From positions 12,709,262 to 12,773,261 of the forward strand of contig NC_056418.1 in NCBI RefSeq assembly GCF_905147365.1: a stretch of 64,000 nucleotides of DNA. Reading direction: 5' to 3'. The position numbers and the translations under genes are program-made. The notes beneath the pieces were generated by a model that worked only from the letters and a program-made list of their open reading frames with translations, had not been told where the DNA came from and searched no databases. Source of the DNA: Aricia agestis. Taxonomy: Eukaryota; Arthropoda; Insecta; Lepidoptera; Lycaenidae. Positions 22,034 to 33,620 of the stretch are shown here, piece after piece (position 1 is the first letter of the stretch; every line of letters begins with the position of its first letter).

Positions 22034-22071
22034 ATCCAACGAAGACTGCTTCAACTCCGTTCAAAACATTT
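22034..22071 (+). CDS. Exon 7, 38-nt microexon, extracellular stalk
   Basis: The acceptor tttgtag ends at 22033 and the donor gtaagt starts at 22072. It supplies 2 nt of codon 363 and 12 further codons (DPTKTASTPFKTF), ending in phase 0. It is a threonine- and proline-rich stalk just before the membrane helix. The call rests on exact phase agreement on both sides and consensus splice sites. On its own it would be unrecognisable. Confidence 0.65.
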
Positions 22072-22200
22072 GTAAGTATTACCACAGAATAGATAATAGT
22101 ACAAGTATTTATTACGAGTACTTATAGCATTTTTACTGACGCGTGACGGTATAATATCATAGACATCGGATTATATTATGCACTATGGAAGTACCTTTAT

Positions 22201-22533
22201 ACGTTGGAGAGCCAGGCTTCGGCACGAATGGGCTGGCTCGACCGGAGAAATACCACGTTCTCACAGAAAACCGGCGTGAAACAGCGCAAGCGCTGCTTGC
22301 GCTGTTTCACGCCGAGTGAGTAAGTTTACCGGAGGCCCAATCCCCTACCCTATTCCCTTCCCTGTCCTCCCCTATTTCCTTCCATTCCCATCCCTACCCT
22401 CTCCTATTACCCTCTTAAAAGGTCGGCAACGCACTTGCAGCTCTTCTGATGCTGCGAGTGTCCATGGGCGACGGAAGTTGCTTTCCATCAGGTGACCCGT
22501 TTGCTCGTTTGCCCCCTTATTTCATAAAAAAAA
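22201..22533 (+). mobile_element. SINE family A, full copy in intron 7
   Basis: Head 'agagccaggcttcggcacga' through tail 'ttgctcgtttgccccctta' with A-tract to 22533. It has a duplicated 'gcgcaagcgctgcttgcgct' hairpin in the head. Confidence 0.8.
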
Positions 22534-22987
22534 CCTAAATATGCATGCAAATATGCAAACACATATCATGTCTATAATTTACTCTTATTACAATCCCGCA
22601 TAAACCAAATTCATATTGAGCGGGAACAACATTTTGCTACAAGTTACAAAAAGGGTCCTACATCTTTCTCTACTTAACTTACTCGATTCTTGTTTCAATT
22701 TTCATTAAAATCGATTAAAATTTTCGCAAAATATGTTAAATGATTAAAATATCTGTTAGGCTTTTAAATAGGTTTCATATTGCTTACGGGATCTTGGCGT
22801 CTGAACAGTAAAATTTTATTCATCCGTGATCGAAGATTTTGCTGTTTAACTCCCTTTAATCATGTTGATTGGTGGAACAAAAGGAAAATCTAATAAGAAC
22901 CTTTTCTTTACGCGCAGCATCACGCATGCTTGCTGTTTTTACTTCTGCTACGAACGAATAATACGAATAATACGAAGTATATTCGCT
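22534..22987. other. Intron 7, nothing recognised
   Basis: AT-rich sequence between two SINEs. Confidence 0.4.
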
Positions 22988-23300
22988 TATACATGGGAGA
23001 GCCATGCTTCGGCACGAATGGGCCGGCTCGACCGGATAAATACCACGTTCTCACAGAAAACCGGCGTGAAACAGCGCTTGCGCTGTGTTTCGCCGAGTGA
23101 GTGAGTTTACCGGAGGCCCAATCCCCTACCCTATTCCCTTTCCTACCCTCCCCTATTACCCTATTCCCTCTTAAAAGGCCGGCAACGCACATGCAGCTCT
23201 TCTGATGCTGCGAGTGTCCATGGGCGACGGAAGTTGCTTTCCATCAGGTGACCCGTTTGCTCGTTTGCCCCCTTATTTCATAAAAAAAAAAAAAGTATAC
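22988..23300 (+). mobile_element. SINE family A, full copy with target duplication
   Basis: The SINE (22993-23294) is flanked by tatac on both sides (22988-22992 and 23296-23300). Poly(A) at 23282-23294. It lies in the same orientation as the receptor gene. Confidence 0.8.
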
Positions 23301-23399
23301 ACGGTCCCATTTTTCACGTTCTTGTGAGGCACGATAATTTTTTACCACGATTTTGTTATTAACAACATTTATATAGCGTTGGTCCAATACTGCTGTGAC

Positions 23400-23484
23400 T
23401 TTCTGGTAGGCGTTTTCTGAACGTCGTTTCTACTGGTGCCTACCACCGATTCGGGAACTAACCCGGAGAGAAGAACCGGCTTCT
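23400..23484 (+). repeat. Dispersed repeat just upstream of exon 8
   Basis: 'ggtgcctaccaccgattcgg' and 'aactaacccggagagaagaa'. The first half recurs inverted at 28070-28110, the second half at 20195-20225. It ends 23 nt before the exon 8 acceptor. Confidence 0.6.
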
Positions 23485-23507
23485 CCTAATTCCAGTTAAT
23501 CTTCCAG

Positions 23508-23665
23508 GTGATATGGACACTAGTGTGCTGTGCGTGTGTGCTGATGGTGCTAGTGCTGGCCGTGTTCAGCGCGCGAGCTGTGAAGAGGGTTCTGCAGTCG
23601 TTGCGGCCTTCGGCTGACCCTCTGCAGCCGCTGTGCGTGAGGCCGGCGTGGTTCCAGTTCGCTGG
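23508..23665 (+). CDS. Exon 8, transmembrane helix and juxtamembrane segment
   Basis: The acceptor cttccag ends at 23507 and the donor gtgagt starts at 23666. The 158 nt enter in phase 0 and exit in phase 2, residues 376-427 plus 2 nt. Residues 376-396 are an uninterrupted hydrophobic helix rich in V, L, C and A. It is followed by R398, K401 and R402, the positive-inside signal of a type I protein. The cytoplasmic part ends ...VRPAWFQFAG at the donor. A kinase domain is expected next for Torso but no exon with a G-x-G-x-x-G, HRD or DFG motif could be recognised downstream. What is seen is a membrane-anchored FN3 receptor; 'kinase' is inference from family resemblance. Confidence 0.7.
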
Positions 23666-24655
23666 GTGAGTCTAGATAATAGATTCTAGAATCTAGATGT
23701 AGAACTAGGTATCCAAAGTCTTGTAAGTAGATCATCTTAGTACAGACATACGTGATACGACGGTACACATAATATAAGCGTAATATTACAAAGATGAGTA
23801 ATGGAGCGATGGAGTTGGCGCATACATCTCGACTCTCACGAACACAAAAATACAGCAAGTTACGCTACTGTACATTTCTATTGTGATTTGTGGTATGACT
23901 ACGGACTCAGGATAACGTAAAAATTATAAGTTCAAGAAAACGTGCCTGCATAAAACTGTTACAAATAATGGTTTTCAAAGATATTTTCGTGTATAAATTA
24001 AAATCCGTGTTATGACTTACCTGATTTGGTTGGATATGGCCTAAGCCTTAATTTAATCTACCCTTAGGCAGTTAGGGGTAGATTAAACAATGTAGGTCCG
24101 CAACCTGGCAATGAATTTCTCTGATAGTAGGTACAAAATAACACAATGTACTCAACAGTCCGGGATTTTACCTCAGAGGTTCTCTGACCTCCGACAGAGG
24201 TAAAACGTGACTATAAACTCTGAATATTATACCTACATTACTTTGCTTTTATTAGTGGTTGAAAAAAATAATTTAATATACTTACTTACTATTTTCTCAG
24301 AAAAAAAAATTGCAGTCTTCAATCTAAATTTTTGACTTTAGATTCTAAAATTCAGTTTATGTTTTGACTTTATTTATGTAACCTCAACATCGCGTCACAT
24401 AAATACATTACTTAAAGTTATTACTTTGCTCGGTCAAGCAACAACAATAAAAACAGCTAATAAACACAACTCATATTAACTGGACAAACACTCGTAGCTG
24501 TCAAATTGCTATTATTAATTAATAGGCGCTTACGTCAATGTACAGTCTGCCATTAGCCCGATACATTTTAATTTTTATGTAATAAACCTTATTGCTATCG
24601 GAATAACGACGATGTTTGCTTACAACTCTACCGTTTTCTTTACGTTCAAGACTAC
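23666..24655. other. Start of intron 8, nothing recognised
   Basis: AT-rich. A small inverted repeat 'taatctacccttaggcagtt' / 'aggggtagatta' lies at 24055-24085. No kinase-like exon seen. Confidence 0.4.
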
Positions 24656-25189
24656 TTACGGCCGTTCCCAATATTTGATCTATCTCTGGTTTTGCCCTAC
24701 TAGCTATACATCTATACATCTATATATCTACACATCTATATATCTATATATCTATACATCTATATATAGATATATAGATATATAGACATATAAATAAAAT
24801 TGGAGTGTCTGTTTGTAATATTGAAAGAACCGTTTTTTACTACATGCATATGAATGTATATTATGCGCTACATACACCAAAACAACTTTTTTATAATTTT
24901 TGTCTGTATGTCTGTCTGTCTGTTTGTTCCGGCTAATCTCAGACATGGCTAGAGCTATTTTGACGGGACTTTTTTTGGCAGATAGCTGATGTAAGAAGGA
25001 ATAACTTAGGCTACTTTTTAACCGACTTCCGAAAAGGAGGATCATATATTTTACTTTTTTGTATACAGTTTACGCGGACGAAGTCGCGGGCAACGGCTAG
25101 TTAGACATATATTTTATATCAATTCAATGTTAGCTGCGATCGGTTGTATGTCAAACCAGAGATAGATTGAATGTTGGGAACGGCCGTAA
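24656..25189. mobile_element. Harbinger-like element with internal insertions
   Basis: Termini CGGCCGTTCCCAATATTTG and reverse CGGCCGTTCCCAACATT bound 24659-25186, flanked by TTA/TAA. Inside are a 'ctatacat/ctatatat' satellite (24706-24795) and a reverse RTE-like repeat (about 24880-25102, ending 'gcggacgaagtcgcgggcaa'). Confidence 0.65.
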
Positions 25190-25975
25190 ATAGGTCTACC
25201 AGGATCTCATGGCCAATGGATGGGAGATTTTCTAAAAATATCCTTGATCACTGAATATTTTTTTTACATTTGCATAATATATCACACACAGAATCAGCCG
25301 CTATAAAGAAAAAAAGTATCAAACGTTTTGCTCCAATTTTCCTAGTATTAGTAGCATCAATTTCTTTTTTGCCATCAGATCCTGGTAGACCTATAACAGC
25401 CATGGACCGACTTTTAATCGGCGGCGCGGCGTTGTGATTGAAAATTTTCCTACGGAACCTTTAACAATAGCCACACGCTTGACAATTTCTCTAAGTTTCG
25501 GTCTGGAATGGAATTATGGTCGGAATTTTACCGAGTTCTTAACAAACTCGAGTTTTCAGACAATGGTACGCGATCAGAAACTCACCAAATAACCCCAGGG
25601 TTTTTAAAATAAATAAAAGAGAGTGTTCGTGTACTTTTGTCTAATATATAAATAGAAGGTTTCTTATATTTTATAACATAGGTAATTTTAAAGGCCATAG
25701 GCCATAGCGCTATTTCGATACCAAAAATTTACATTTTGAAGGGAAACTTGCTCGCAAATTCGGTGCGCCGAAATTTTATTATCGCGTAATGTGGAAAGCT
25801 TACTTGTATTCCTCTGGGATATATATTACTATCCTATGTCTTTTCCCTTCATCTCTCTAACAGATATCATTAAAATTTATCAAGTTGAGCAACTTATGAG
25901 TCTCTACTCTTCGTCTCTACCTCTCTACGTTACAAATGTATTATTTGTATAATGTATATATTATAGTCTACTTGT
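25190..25975. other. Intron 8, sparse repeats
   Basis: An RTE-like scrap at 25755-25880 ('cgccgaaattttattatcgc'). The rest is unclassified. Confidence 0.4.
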
Positions 25976-26291
25976 TACGTGGTATAGCCATGCTTCGGCA
26001 CGAATGGGCCGGCTCTACCGCAGAAATACCACGAGCTCACAGAAACCGGAGTGAAACAGCGCTTGCGCTGTGTTTCGCCGAGTGAGTGAGTTTACCGGAG
26101 ACTCAATCTTCTACCCTATTCTCTTCCCTACCCTTCCCTATTCCCTTCCTTACCCTCCCTTACCATAATATTACCCTATTCCCTCTTAAAAGGCCGGCAA
26201 CGCACCTGCAGCTCTTCTGATGTTGCGAGTGTCCATGGGCGACGGAAGTTGCTTTCCATCAGATGGCCCGTTTGCTCGTTTTTATTTCATA
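25976..26291 (+). mobile_element. SINE family A, slightly decayed copy
   Basis: 'agccatgcttcggcacgaat' to 'cccgtttgctcgttttta'; the 'gccccctta' of the tail is lost. Confidence 0.75.
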
Positions 26292-26548
26292 ATTATTATT
26301 TTTTAAATACAGACACTTCATTGATCGAATCAGTTACAAGCCTTTTAAAATTCATTTAAGCTACAAGTTTTCTTTATCCACAGCCGAACACAACCTCCTA
26401 CTTTTTTGGAAATTGGTTAAAAATATTCACCACGTCTTAAATAATGCCTACAAAAGGACTATAGAGGTTGACAGAATGTTCAGATGAGCTGATGAGATCA
26501 GCATCGCTAAGGACAGCAGATATAAGAAACGTGCCAGAGCGGGCAATG

Positions 26549-26709
26549 TATCATCGAGGAAATTGATTAGGCAGTCGACGGATCTACGTCATTTGGTCGG
26601 ATATGTCAATTCAATGTTAGCTGTGAGTTGTTGGATGGATTTGACTTAACGCGACCAAATTACGTAGGTCCGTCATCTGCCTGGGAATTAACTTCTCTGA
26701 TAGTACATT
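26549..26709. mobile_element. MITE of the 'cgaccaaatgacgtag' family
   Basis: Inverted layout: 'attaggcagtcgacggatc' / 'tacgtcatttggtcggatat' on the left and 'acgcgaccaaattacgtagg' / 'gtcatctgcctgggaatta' on the right, ending 'ttctctgatagtaca'. Confidence 0.65.
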
Positions 26710-27242
26710 CCAACAATATACGTTTTCTTTCCGGCTAGCATAGCTTGCAAATTATGAGCTTTATCAGTATGAATTAGAGCTTTCAAGCTAAGTATTGTGT
26801 TGGTATTTTAACCAACTTCCCAAGAAAGGAGGAGACTCTATGTTCGGCTGTGGATATTTTCAAAATGGTAGTGTCTAGTTGATAATGGATGGATGAAAAA
26901 AATCTTTTAAAATAATAAGCTTTAATAATTATCTTTTAATTCACATATAAAGTTCAATACACAATTTCATTTTAAGTCGTGATTAAGTTTTAATTGATAT
27001 ATGATAAAGTTCAACGCACAATTTTTAAAAGTGATCAAGTCGTGATTAAGAAAATTTCAAATTTTCTTACGTAGTTCAGTCAACATATCGAAATATTTGT
27101 TTGCACAAAAATACAGTTCCTACTTAAAGTTATGAAGTACTATGTCAAAACGTAGTTCAAGAGTCTTTCGTACTCCAAAGAGTCCAATGAGTACTTAAAA
27201 TAATTACTTGAAAAAAGAGGTTACGTAGTAAATTATGTAAAG
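26710..27242. other. Intron 8, nothing recognised
   Basis: AT-rich unclassified sequence. The pair 'gtgattaag' at 26974 and 27043 hints at a local duplication. Confidence 0.35.
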
Positions 27243-27850
27243 CATCAGTGACGCAACTCCTTTGCGCCAAAATTCGTCTATCGGGGGTGCACTCTCGCCG
27301 AGACACAGCGAGGCGGCCCGAGTGCGAGAGTGTAAATGGGTGCGCCTCGTCTCGCCTGTCTCGGACCCTCTCGGTCCAGTGTCGGTATTTTGCGCCCGAG
27401 ACAAAGGGTCTCCCAAGGAAAGCGGGCGCATTAATACTGTACACTCTCGCGTTTTTCACTACTAGTCGCGCCGCTAGACAGTGCAGAACAGAAAAATAAC
27501 AATAATAAACGTCATTATCAGTCATTATCTGTGAGAAATAAAATAAAATTTGATTATAGATCTTTGGATTACAATGATATCTTTCGATGCATAGAGAAAA
27601 ATAATGGTCCATCTTCTCTGAGTTCATAACTGCGATTGAACTAAGCGAGAATGTACATGATCGCACTCGGGCAAGGGGCTCTCGCACGAGACTCTCGCCT
27701 TTTTTATTACAGTTTTCCGGTAGAATATGTGTAGTGTGTCCTTTCCCGGGACTCAAAGTACCTCTATATCAACTTTCAGCAAATTCGGCTCAGTGGTTTG
27801 GACAGAACGAAGAGGACCAGAGACAGACACATTTTAGCATTTATAATATG
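27243..27850 (+). repeat. RTE-like repeat split by an unclassified 0.4-kb insertion
   Basis: 'cgcaactcctttgcgccaaa' (27246) and 'ccgggactcaaagtacctct' (27747) to 'tttagcatttataatatgac' are two halves of one repeat. Between 27290 and 27712 is a block with many 'ctctcgc' / 'gcgagag' words. The 199-aa reverse frame across it is fortuitous. Confidence 0.55.
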
Positions 27851-28947
27851 ACTATGGATTTCTATCAGTGGCGTATCTACGCCTACCTACTAATCTTAGT
27901 AGGTACTGTTCTTCTGGGAACTATTGCTTCTATAAAGAGTTTGATGACTATCAAAATATTAAGATTACGACGATTAAGATTATTAAGATAAGAGGTAGGA
28001 AAATGCATGGCGTAGATGGTTTTTCCAATCATGGTTTTCCATCATAGCCCAACTTGTTCACCCATTCATCATCGGTGGTAGGCACCAGTGAAAACGACGT
28101 CCTGAAAGTTTTTGATTCAAATCTGTTCAGAAATAAAACATTTTTTTTTTTTTTTAACGAAGTTCTTTATCGCGCGTTCGGCGTAATTGAGGCTAGACAG
28201 AACGATATTTCACCTCAACATTTTTTACGAGTACCTGCATGGTAGGGGCCAGAGGGCGTTGATAGTATTCCTGTGCGTCAACTAAATAGCGTTTTTTGAG
28301 AATAAACAGCGACACGTTGTTAGTATTCAATAGATAGCGTTTTTTTATGTGTTTTTAAGTGTATAATATGTAATACAGGTTTTTTAACATAAGAAATAAC
28401 TTCGTTCCATTCGGGTGTCCCTTGACACCTCTCAAGTTTTTTCATATTGAGCATGTCTATTATCTAACTACGTCTGCAGTCTATCTATTGTCTAACGGCG
28501 ATCGTGTCTTCATTTGAATACTTTCTCAGCGTATCTTCCCAGAGTACTACAGTTGCGTCACCCTGAATCAAATTATATGATTATTTCACTCGTTAGAACG
28601 CTTACTGCGTTAAGTATACTTAGAGAATGAGGAAAAAGTTATATATTTTAATATTTTCCTATTTCCGGGTTTATTCGAAAAGAATTGGGGGTTAAGGTAT
28701 ATCCGAAAAGTTTAGGAGCCACTTAAACAATCTTGTCAGATTGAGAACCATTGAGTGTCATGCCGTCTCTACAATTTTGCCTATGATGGACAAATGGACA
28801 TGGACATTCAATGTACGCTTTTATAATTTTGGACGTGGCGGTAATGTCGTGGACGTCCGCGGTAAAACGATAACATAGGGAAGTAAAATGTATGGAAATA
28901 TATTATGAAGACGCTTTTAAATTTTTATAAAAGCGCACAATTTTATA
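27851..28947. other. Intron 8, mostly unclassified
   Basis: 27867-27880 has 'cagtggcgtatctacg', the terminus type of the 3099 element. 28060-28110 is the inverse of the block upstream of exon 8. No exon seen. Confidence 0.35.
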
Positions 28948-29280
28948 CGTGGGAGAGCCATGCTTCGGCACGAATGGGCCGGCTCGACCGGATAAATACC
29001 ACGTTCTCACAGAAAACCGGCGTGAAACAGCGCTTGCGCTGTGTTTCGCCGAGTGAGTGAGTTTACCGGAGGCCCAATCCCCTACCCTATTCCCTTTCCT
29101 ACCCTCCCCTATTCCCTTCCCTTCCCTACCCTCCCCTATTACCCTATTCTCTCTTAAAAGGCCGGCAACGCACATGCAGCTCTTCTGATGCTGCGAGTGT
29201 CCATGGGCGACGGAAGTTGCTTTCCATCAGGTGACCCGTTTGCTCGTTTGCCCCCTTATTTCATAAAAAAAAAAAAAAAA
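28948..29280 (+). mobile_element. SINE family A, full copy
   Basis: Complete from 'cgtgggagagccatgcttcg' to the A-tract at 29265-29280. Confidence 0.85.
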
Positions 29281-29375
29281 TGACGACCGATCGACGTCGA
29301 TCGTGCTTGAGACACATAATACATATTAGTTTAACAACTTGAGAAAGCTAAGCAATCATGGCTACCTTTCCGGTG

Positions 29376-29567
29376 CAGTGTTTCCCAACCTGCAGTAGTC
29401 CGCGGACCCCTGGGATTCCGCGAGTATATGGTGTATTGGGGTCCGCGGTGTCATCTCTTTACCAAACATAATCCGAATTTTCTTTGCTGTTTATTTTATT
29501 AAACGGGTCCGTGAAAGCCGTACTTGTTTTTTATGGGTCAGTGACTGAAAAAGATTGGGAAACACTG
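29376..29567. mobile_element. hAT-like MITE, CAGTGTTTCCCAA ends
   Basis: TIRs cagtgtttcccaacctg and reverse cagtgtttcccaatctt, 192 bp, with interior 'gtccgcggacccctggg' typical of hAT MITEs. The flanking octamers do not match. Confidence 0.65.
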
Positions 29568-30521
29568 TTTTAAGGCCTAACGTGGAGAGGGCGTTTACAT
29601 TTTAGAGTTTACTTCTGGTTAGTGTACCAGAATAGAATAAATTAAGATTTATGTAAAATTTTCATTCAGTAAATATTGCATACAAAATCTTCTTTATTAC
29701 TATGGGGTACACCTTATTTTACTGTTCTGAGGTGTACACATACATTTTATATACTGTAACCATTTTAAACCATACAAATTTTGAAATAAAAGAAATTTTA
29801 GTAATCTATATTTTATACTTAGTTACGTCGCGTAGTGTGAGCTGACCTTTAATTAGCGATCACGATTCAGTGGCGGTGCGTGGGCGGGCATTAGGGCACC
29901 CTTCTCACGACGGTCACGTTTTGACTGACAGCCGACAATCCAATAATCAATAATATAATAATGAAAATGTAGTTGTATTAGCGTTTGTAATTTGGAGATA
30001 TTTAAAGTTCGAGAACCGTATATTTTACACAATAAGACTTTTGTTTTGATGATATTATACTATATTTATTGATATTACTTTTATTTATAAATATTTGCAT
30101 GTCGATTAAAACGACAATAATAATATGTGAGACACTTTTAGCATATTGTAACATCTTAATGTACACACCATATTATTGCAAATAAACATTATGATTTATT
30201 TGATGTTGCTGCAACTTTTTGCGCCGAAAATCTTATATCGCGCAGGATCTGTCCAACCGCAATATTGCAATTGACCTCAGTCCTACAATAAATTTGTCCG
30301 AAAAAGTAGTTTCTGTCGGTCTGTATGTGTATATTTGTATGTGCACCACGCAAAACTTTACATTACAATTTACTGGTGGTCTTACTTAAAATTCGTTGCA
30401 TGTTCTAACATAATATTATGTCGACAGTCGAGGCATATCAAATTTATGATATAACTAAAAAGGAAAAACGTTGATAGGGCATTGACTAAGTTTGTTGTTG
30501 AATGTTGATAGTCTTTATTAA
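29568..30521. other. Intron 8, nothing recognised
   Basis: AT-rich; an RTE-like scrap at 30218-30250 ('ttttgcgccgaaaatctt'). Confidence 0.35.
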
Positions 30522-30757
30522 AGACGAGCTTTTGCCCGCGGCTTCGCTCGCGTTAAGAAGTATTGTTATACTATACAAACTTTCATCCCCTATTTTAACC
30601 CCTTGGAGGTAGAATTGATCAAAATCCTTTCTAAGCGGATGCCTACGTCATATCATCTACCTGCATGCCAAATTTCAGCCCGATCCGTCCAGTGGTTTGG
30701 CCTGTGCGTTGATAGATCACAATGTCAGTCAGTCACCTTTGAGTTTTATATATATAG
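30522..30757 (+). repeat. RTE-like repeat (ggtgactgac variant)
   Basis: 'cgagcttttgcccgcggctt', 'aatttcagcccgatccgtcc', 'gttgatagatcacaatgtca', ending 'gagttttatatatatagatt'. Confidence 0.7.
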
Positions 30758-31321
30758 ATTCAAGTTTGAACAAATAGGAGTACAGTTTCACTTTTAATAT
30801 ATTTAAAGGTTTTTCCGTGCCAAAAACTATCGACTACCCGTATGTCCTTTTCCGGGACTCAAACATTTTAATATTAAAAATCCGGTTAAGTAGTTTTAGC
30901 GTGATGAGATAATAAACAGACACACTTTCTTATTATAACATTTACTTGAATTTTTAAATTTAAACTTTAACCTACCTGCACATCTCATATATATAATAAT
31001 AATTGATCAGCGACTCATGACTGACAGATTGACAAGAAGGTTATATTTTTAATATAATTAAATGTATACGAGAATCTATTGCAGAAATATCTTGACACTT
31101 GCACCACTTGCTAAGGTCAAGTGTATTTGGGTGTATGACACAGTGTAAATGACATACAGTAGAGCATATTCACACTAGTCAGCTCGAAGCAAGCGTACAC
31201 ATAATATATATGCGGAATTTGGGATAATTTTTGTGAGTATAGCTGTTGAGTCTGCTAAAAAGCTTACAATATAACAGTTTATTAATTAATCTAGTATTTA
31301 CAGCCATGACATAGACTTGGT
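30758..31321. other. Intron 8, sparse RTE-like scraps
   Basis: 30805-30950 has decayed 'tgtccttttccgggactcaa'. The rest is not recognised. Confidence 0.35.
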
Positions 31322-31476
31322 ATGGGTAAAGGGGAGGGTAGGGAAGGTAAAAGGGTAGGGGATTGGGCCTCCGGCGAAACACAGCGCAAGCGCTGTTTCA
31401 TGGCGATTTTCTGTGAGAACGTAGTATTTCTCCCGTCGAACCGGTCCATTCGTGCCGAAGCATGCCTCTCCCACGT
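31322..31476 (-). mobile_element. SINE family A, head half only, reverse
   Basis: Purine-rich middle 'ggggagggtagggaagg' to head 'gccgaagcatgcctctccca'. The gacgg block and tail are absent. Confidence 0.75.
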
Positions 31477-31665
31477 CAAATATCATGACTGGTGCTCAAT
31501 TTCCAAAGGCTTTTTAAGGAGTCTAAGTATTTAGTAGCGCTTTTAATTGGACAACGTTAAAAATCAACAACGCTATTAAAAACCTCAGAAACTGAGCATG
31601 AGTTACACTTCATATTCATATTGTATTGTGGAAGACGGTACTTAATATTATGGTCAACGGAGGTC

Positions 31666-31895
31666 ATATATATATATATATATAAAACTCAAAGGTGACT
31701 GACTGATTGACATAGTGATCTATCAACGCACAGCCCAAACCACTGGACGGATCGGGCTGAAATTTGGCATGCATGTTATGACGTAGGCATCCGCTAAGAA
31801 ATAATTTTGATAAATTCTAACCCCAAGGGGTTCAAATAGGGAATGAAAGTTTGTATATAATAATACTTCTTAACGTGAGCGAAGCCGCGGGCAAA
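31666..31895 (-). repeat. (TA)n followed by RTE-like repeat, reverse
   Basis: TA tract 31666-31684, then 'aactcaaaggtgactgactg' to 'gtgagcgaagccgcgggcaa'. Confidence 0.7.
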
Positions 31896-32157
31896 ACTCC
31901 TATTTCATACTTGATGACACTGTGACGAAATTAAAACGACATTAACATTTTATCTAAGAGTCTCTCAGAATGTCAGAATAACACTATTAAAGAAAAATAT
32001 TGTAAGGCGAGATGCCTGTTGAGGCTTTTAAGGCCAATCGCTTGGGGCTATTTTTGAGGTGTTGATTGTGTTAAGAGCTTTAAGAGATCAGATGTGTTAA
32101 TAATAATGTGTCATCTTATACAGTTGCTATAATACTGATGATGGTAATATAAATAAC
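31896..32157. other. Intron 8, nothing recognised
   Basis: AT-rich unique-looking sequence. Confidence 0.35.
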
Positions 32158-32345
32158 AAGATGACGCCCGCAACTCCGTTGCGCCTAAATTCATTTATCG
32201 CGCGGAAACCGTACATTTTTTCAGGAAAAAAGTATAATATGTCCTTTCCCAGGACTCAATGTTTCTCCATACTAAATTTCAGCAAAATCGGTTAAGCGGT
32301 TTGGGCGTGAAGAAGTTACAGTCAGACACACGTAAGTATGGATTA
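32158..32345 (+). repeat. RTE-like repeat, nearly complete
   Basis: 'agatgacgcccgcaactccg', 'ccgtacattttttcagg', 'ttcagcaaaatcggttaagc', tail 'acacgtaagtatggatta'. Confidence 0.75.
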
Positions 32346-32407
32346 TGGTAAAATATGGACTACATAGAGTGGACTAGTGGACTCTACGTAGACAAGTGTT
32401 CAAATGT

Positions 32408-32857
32408 TAAAAAACCGTGTTGGATATGTTTTAGATTGCTTGTTTTCTATGATGGGCCGGCCCGGCCTCTCATAGAAAACAAGAAATGGAAAAGGCGTAA
32501 GCGACAAAATGGTTTATGTCGCGTAATTTAAAAACCATAAATATATATTTTCATATAAGCTATGGGCAAATTAAAGTGTATGCTTGAACCAATATAATAT
32601 GTACAAATTTTGGAAGCTTAAATTTCTTTCCTCTGTTGGCAAAATTAGAATCCCTTTTTTTACAGAGGTTTTTTTTTTTTTTTATTGATTATTCTGTGTT
32701 ATAAAAGTTGACCAATCGTGTTATGCTATAATGGGTAATTAAAAAACAAAGACATGATGAATACTGACAATGAACTTTAATTTCTTAGCTTTAGTCATTG
32801 CTGAGAAAAATCGATATCGCTAATTCGCTACAGCCAAATTATCAAGGCGTCGCCTTA
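32408..32857. mobile_element. Non-autonomous DNA element, copy 2
   Basis: Reverse of the 11664 copy, with the perfect-looking centre 'tgatgggccggcccggcctc' and right end 'caaggcgtcgcctta'. The left TIR is lost. Confidence 0.65.
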
Positions 32858-33044
32858 TGCAAGTAGTGGATCATAGAACTTATCGACAGTGCACATCACT
32901 AAACAATGTAATGTGGCAACGCAGCTGGATATCGTTGTACTGAAGATTCAATAATTTTTATAATCAACTCCGATCAGCGATCGACCCATGCCGATAACGA
33001 CATAACAAGGTGTCGCCTTAACTTACAAAATAATATTATATTCT

Positions 33045-33620
33045 ACGTAAATTTTTCTTATTTCGTCTTTTCCCCAGACTTAAAACGTCTCCATACATTC
33101 AAAATCGGTTTAAGAGGGCGACTAACCCCAAAAATCAAACATCGTCCTTCTCTCTTCACACTTACCCGTATCGCCCGTTATCGCCCGTCTTTCATATGCC
33201 AGGTGAAAAAGAACGACGCGGATTCATCGCCAAATTAGTTTTTTCTCAATAACTCGATAAATATGCAACATTTAAAAAATCCGCTAGGTCGATCTCTCAA
33301 TGATAGAATTTTATACAATGTGTTAAAATATTAACTTGGTTCAATGCACGGTTATGGCAATAAATGAAAAATTCGTGAAAATTAGATGCATCTTTGTGAT
33401 TTTTTTATATCGAGAAAATTTTAAGGTATCGTGTTTTTGCTCAGATCGAATTCTCGGAAATATAATGTAGTATCAAATTTTAGAAAATGAAACAATTCGG
33501 GGCTTATTTTCAAACTGTATAAAAATGAATTATAAAATCGACACTTTAGGGTTAGTCGCCCTCTTATCGGCTGAAACGTATAGAGGTAACAGATAGTAAA
33601 ACTTTCGCATTTATATAGGA
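33045..33620 (+). repeat. RTE-like repeat interrupted by a TA-duplicating element
   Basis: Left half ends 'ttcaaaatcggttta' (33112) and right half resumes 'tatcggctgaaacg' to 'aaaactttcgcatttata'. Confidence 0.65.
33111..33566. mobile_element. Tc1/mariner-like MITE with TA duplication
   Basis: Element 33113-33564, perfect TIR agagggcgactaaccc, TA on both sides (33111-33112, 33565-33566). It is 452 bp, AT-rich, with no coding frame. Confidence 0.75.

Noticed and set aside
23958..24700. Kinase exon downstream of exon 8
   Set aside because: Checked by eye for glycine-loop, HRD and DFG codons with splice sites; none found here or in the rest of intron 8. A 'gacttcggtttcgtg' at 42332 and 59584 lies in a repeat.
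27157..27756. 199-residue open frame on the - strand
   Set aside because: It covers an RTE-like repeat and an inserted block; composition and repeats, no domain, no splice or start evidence.
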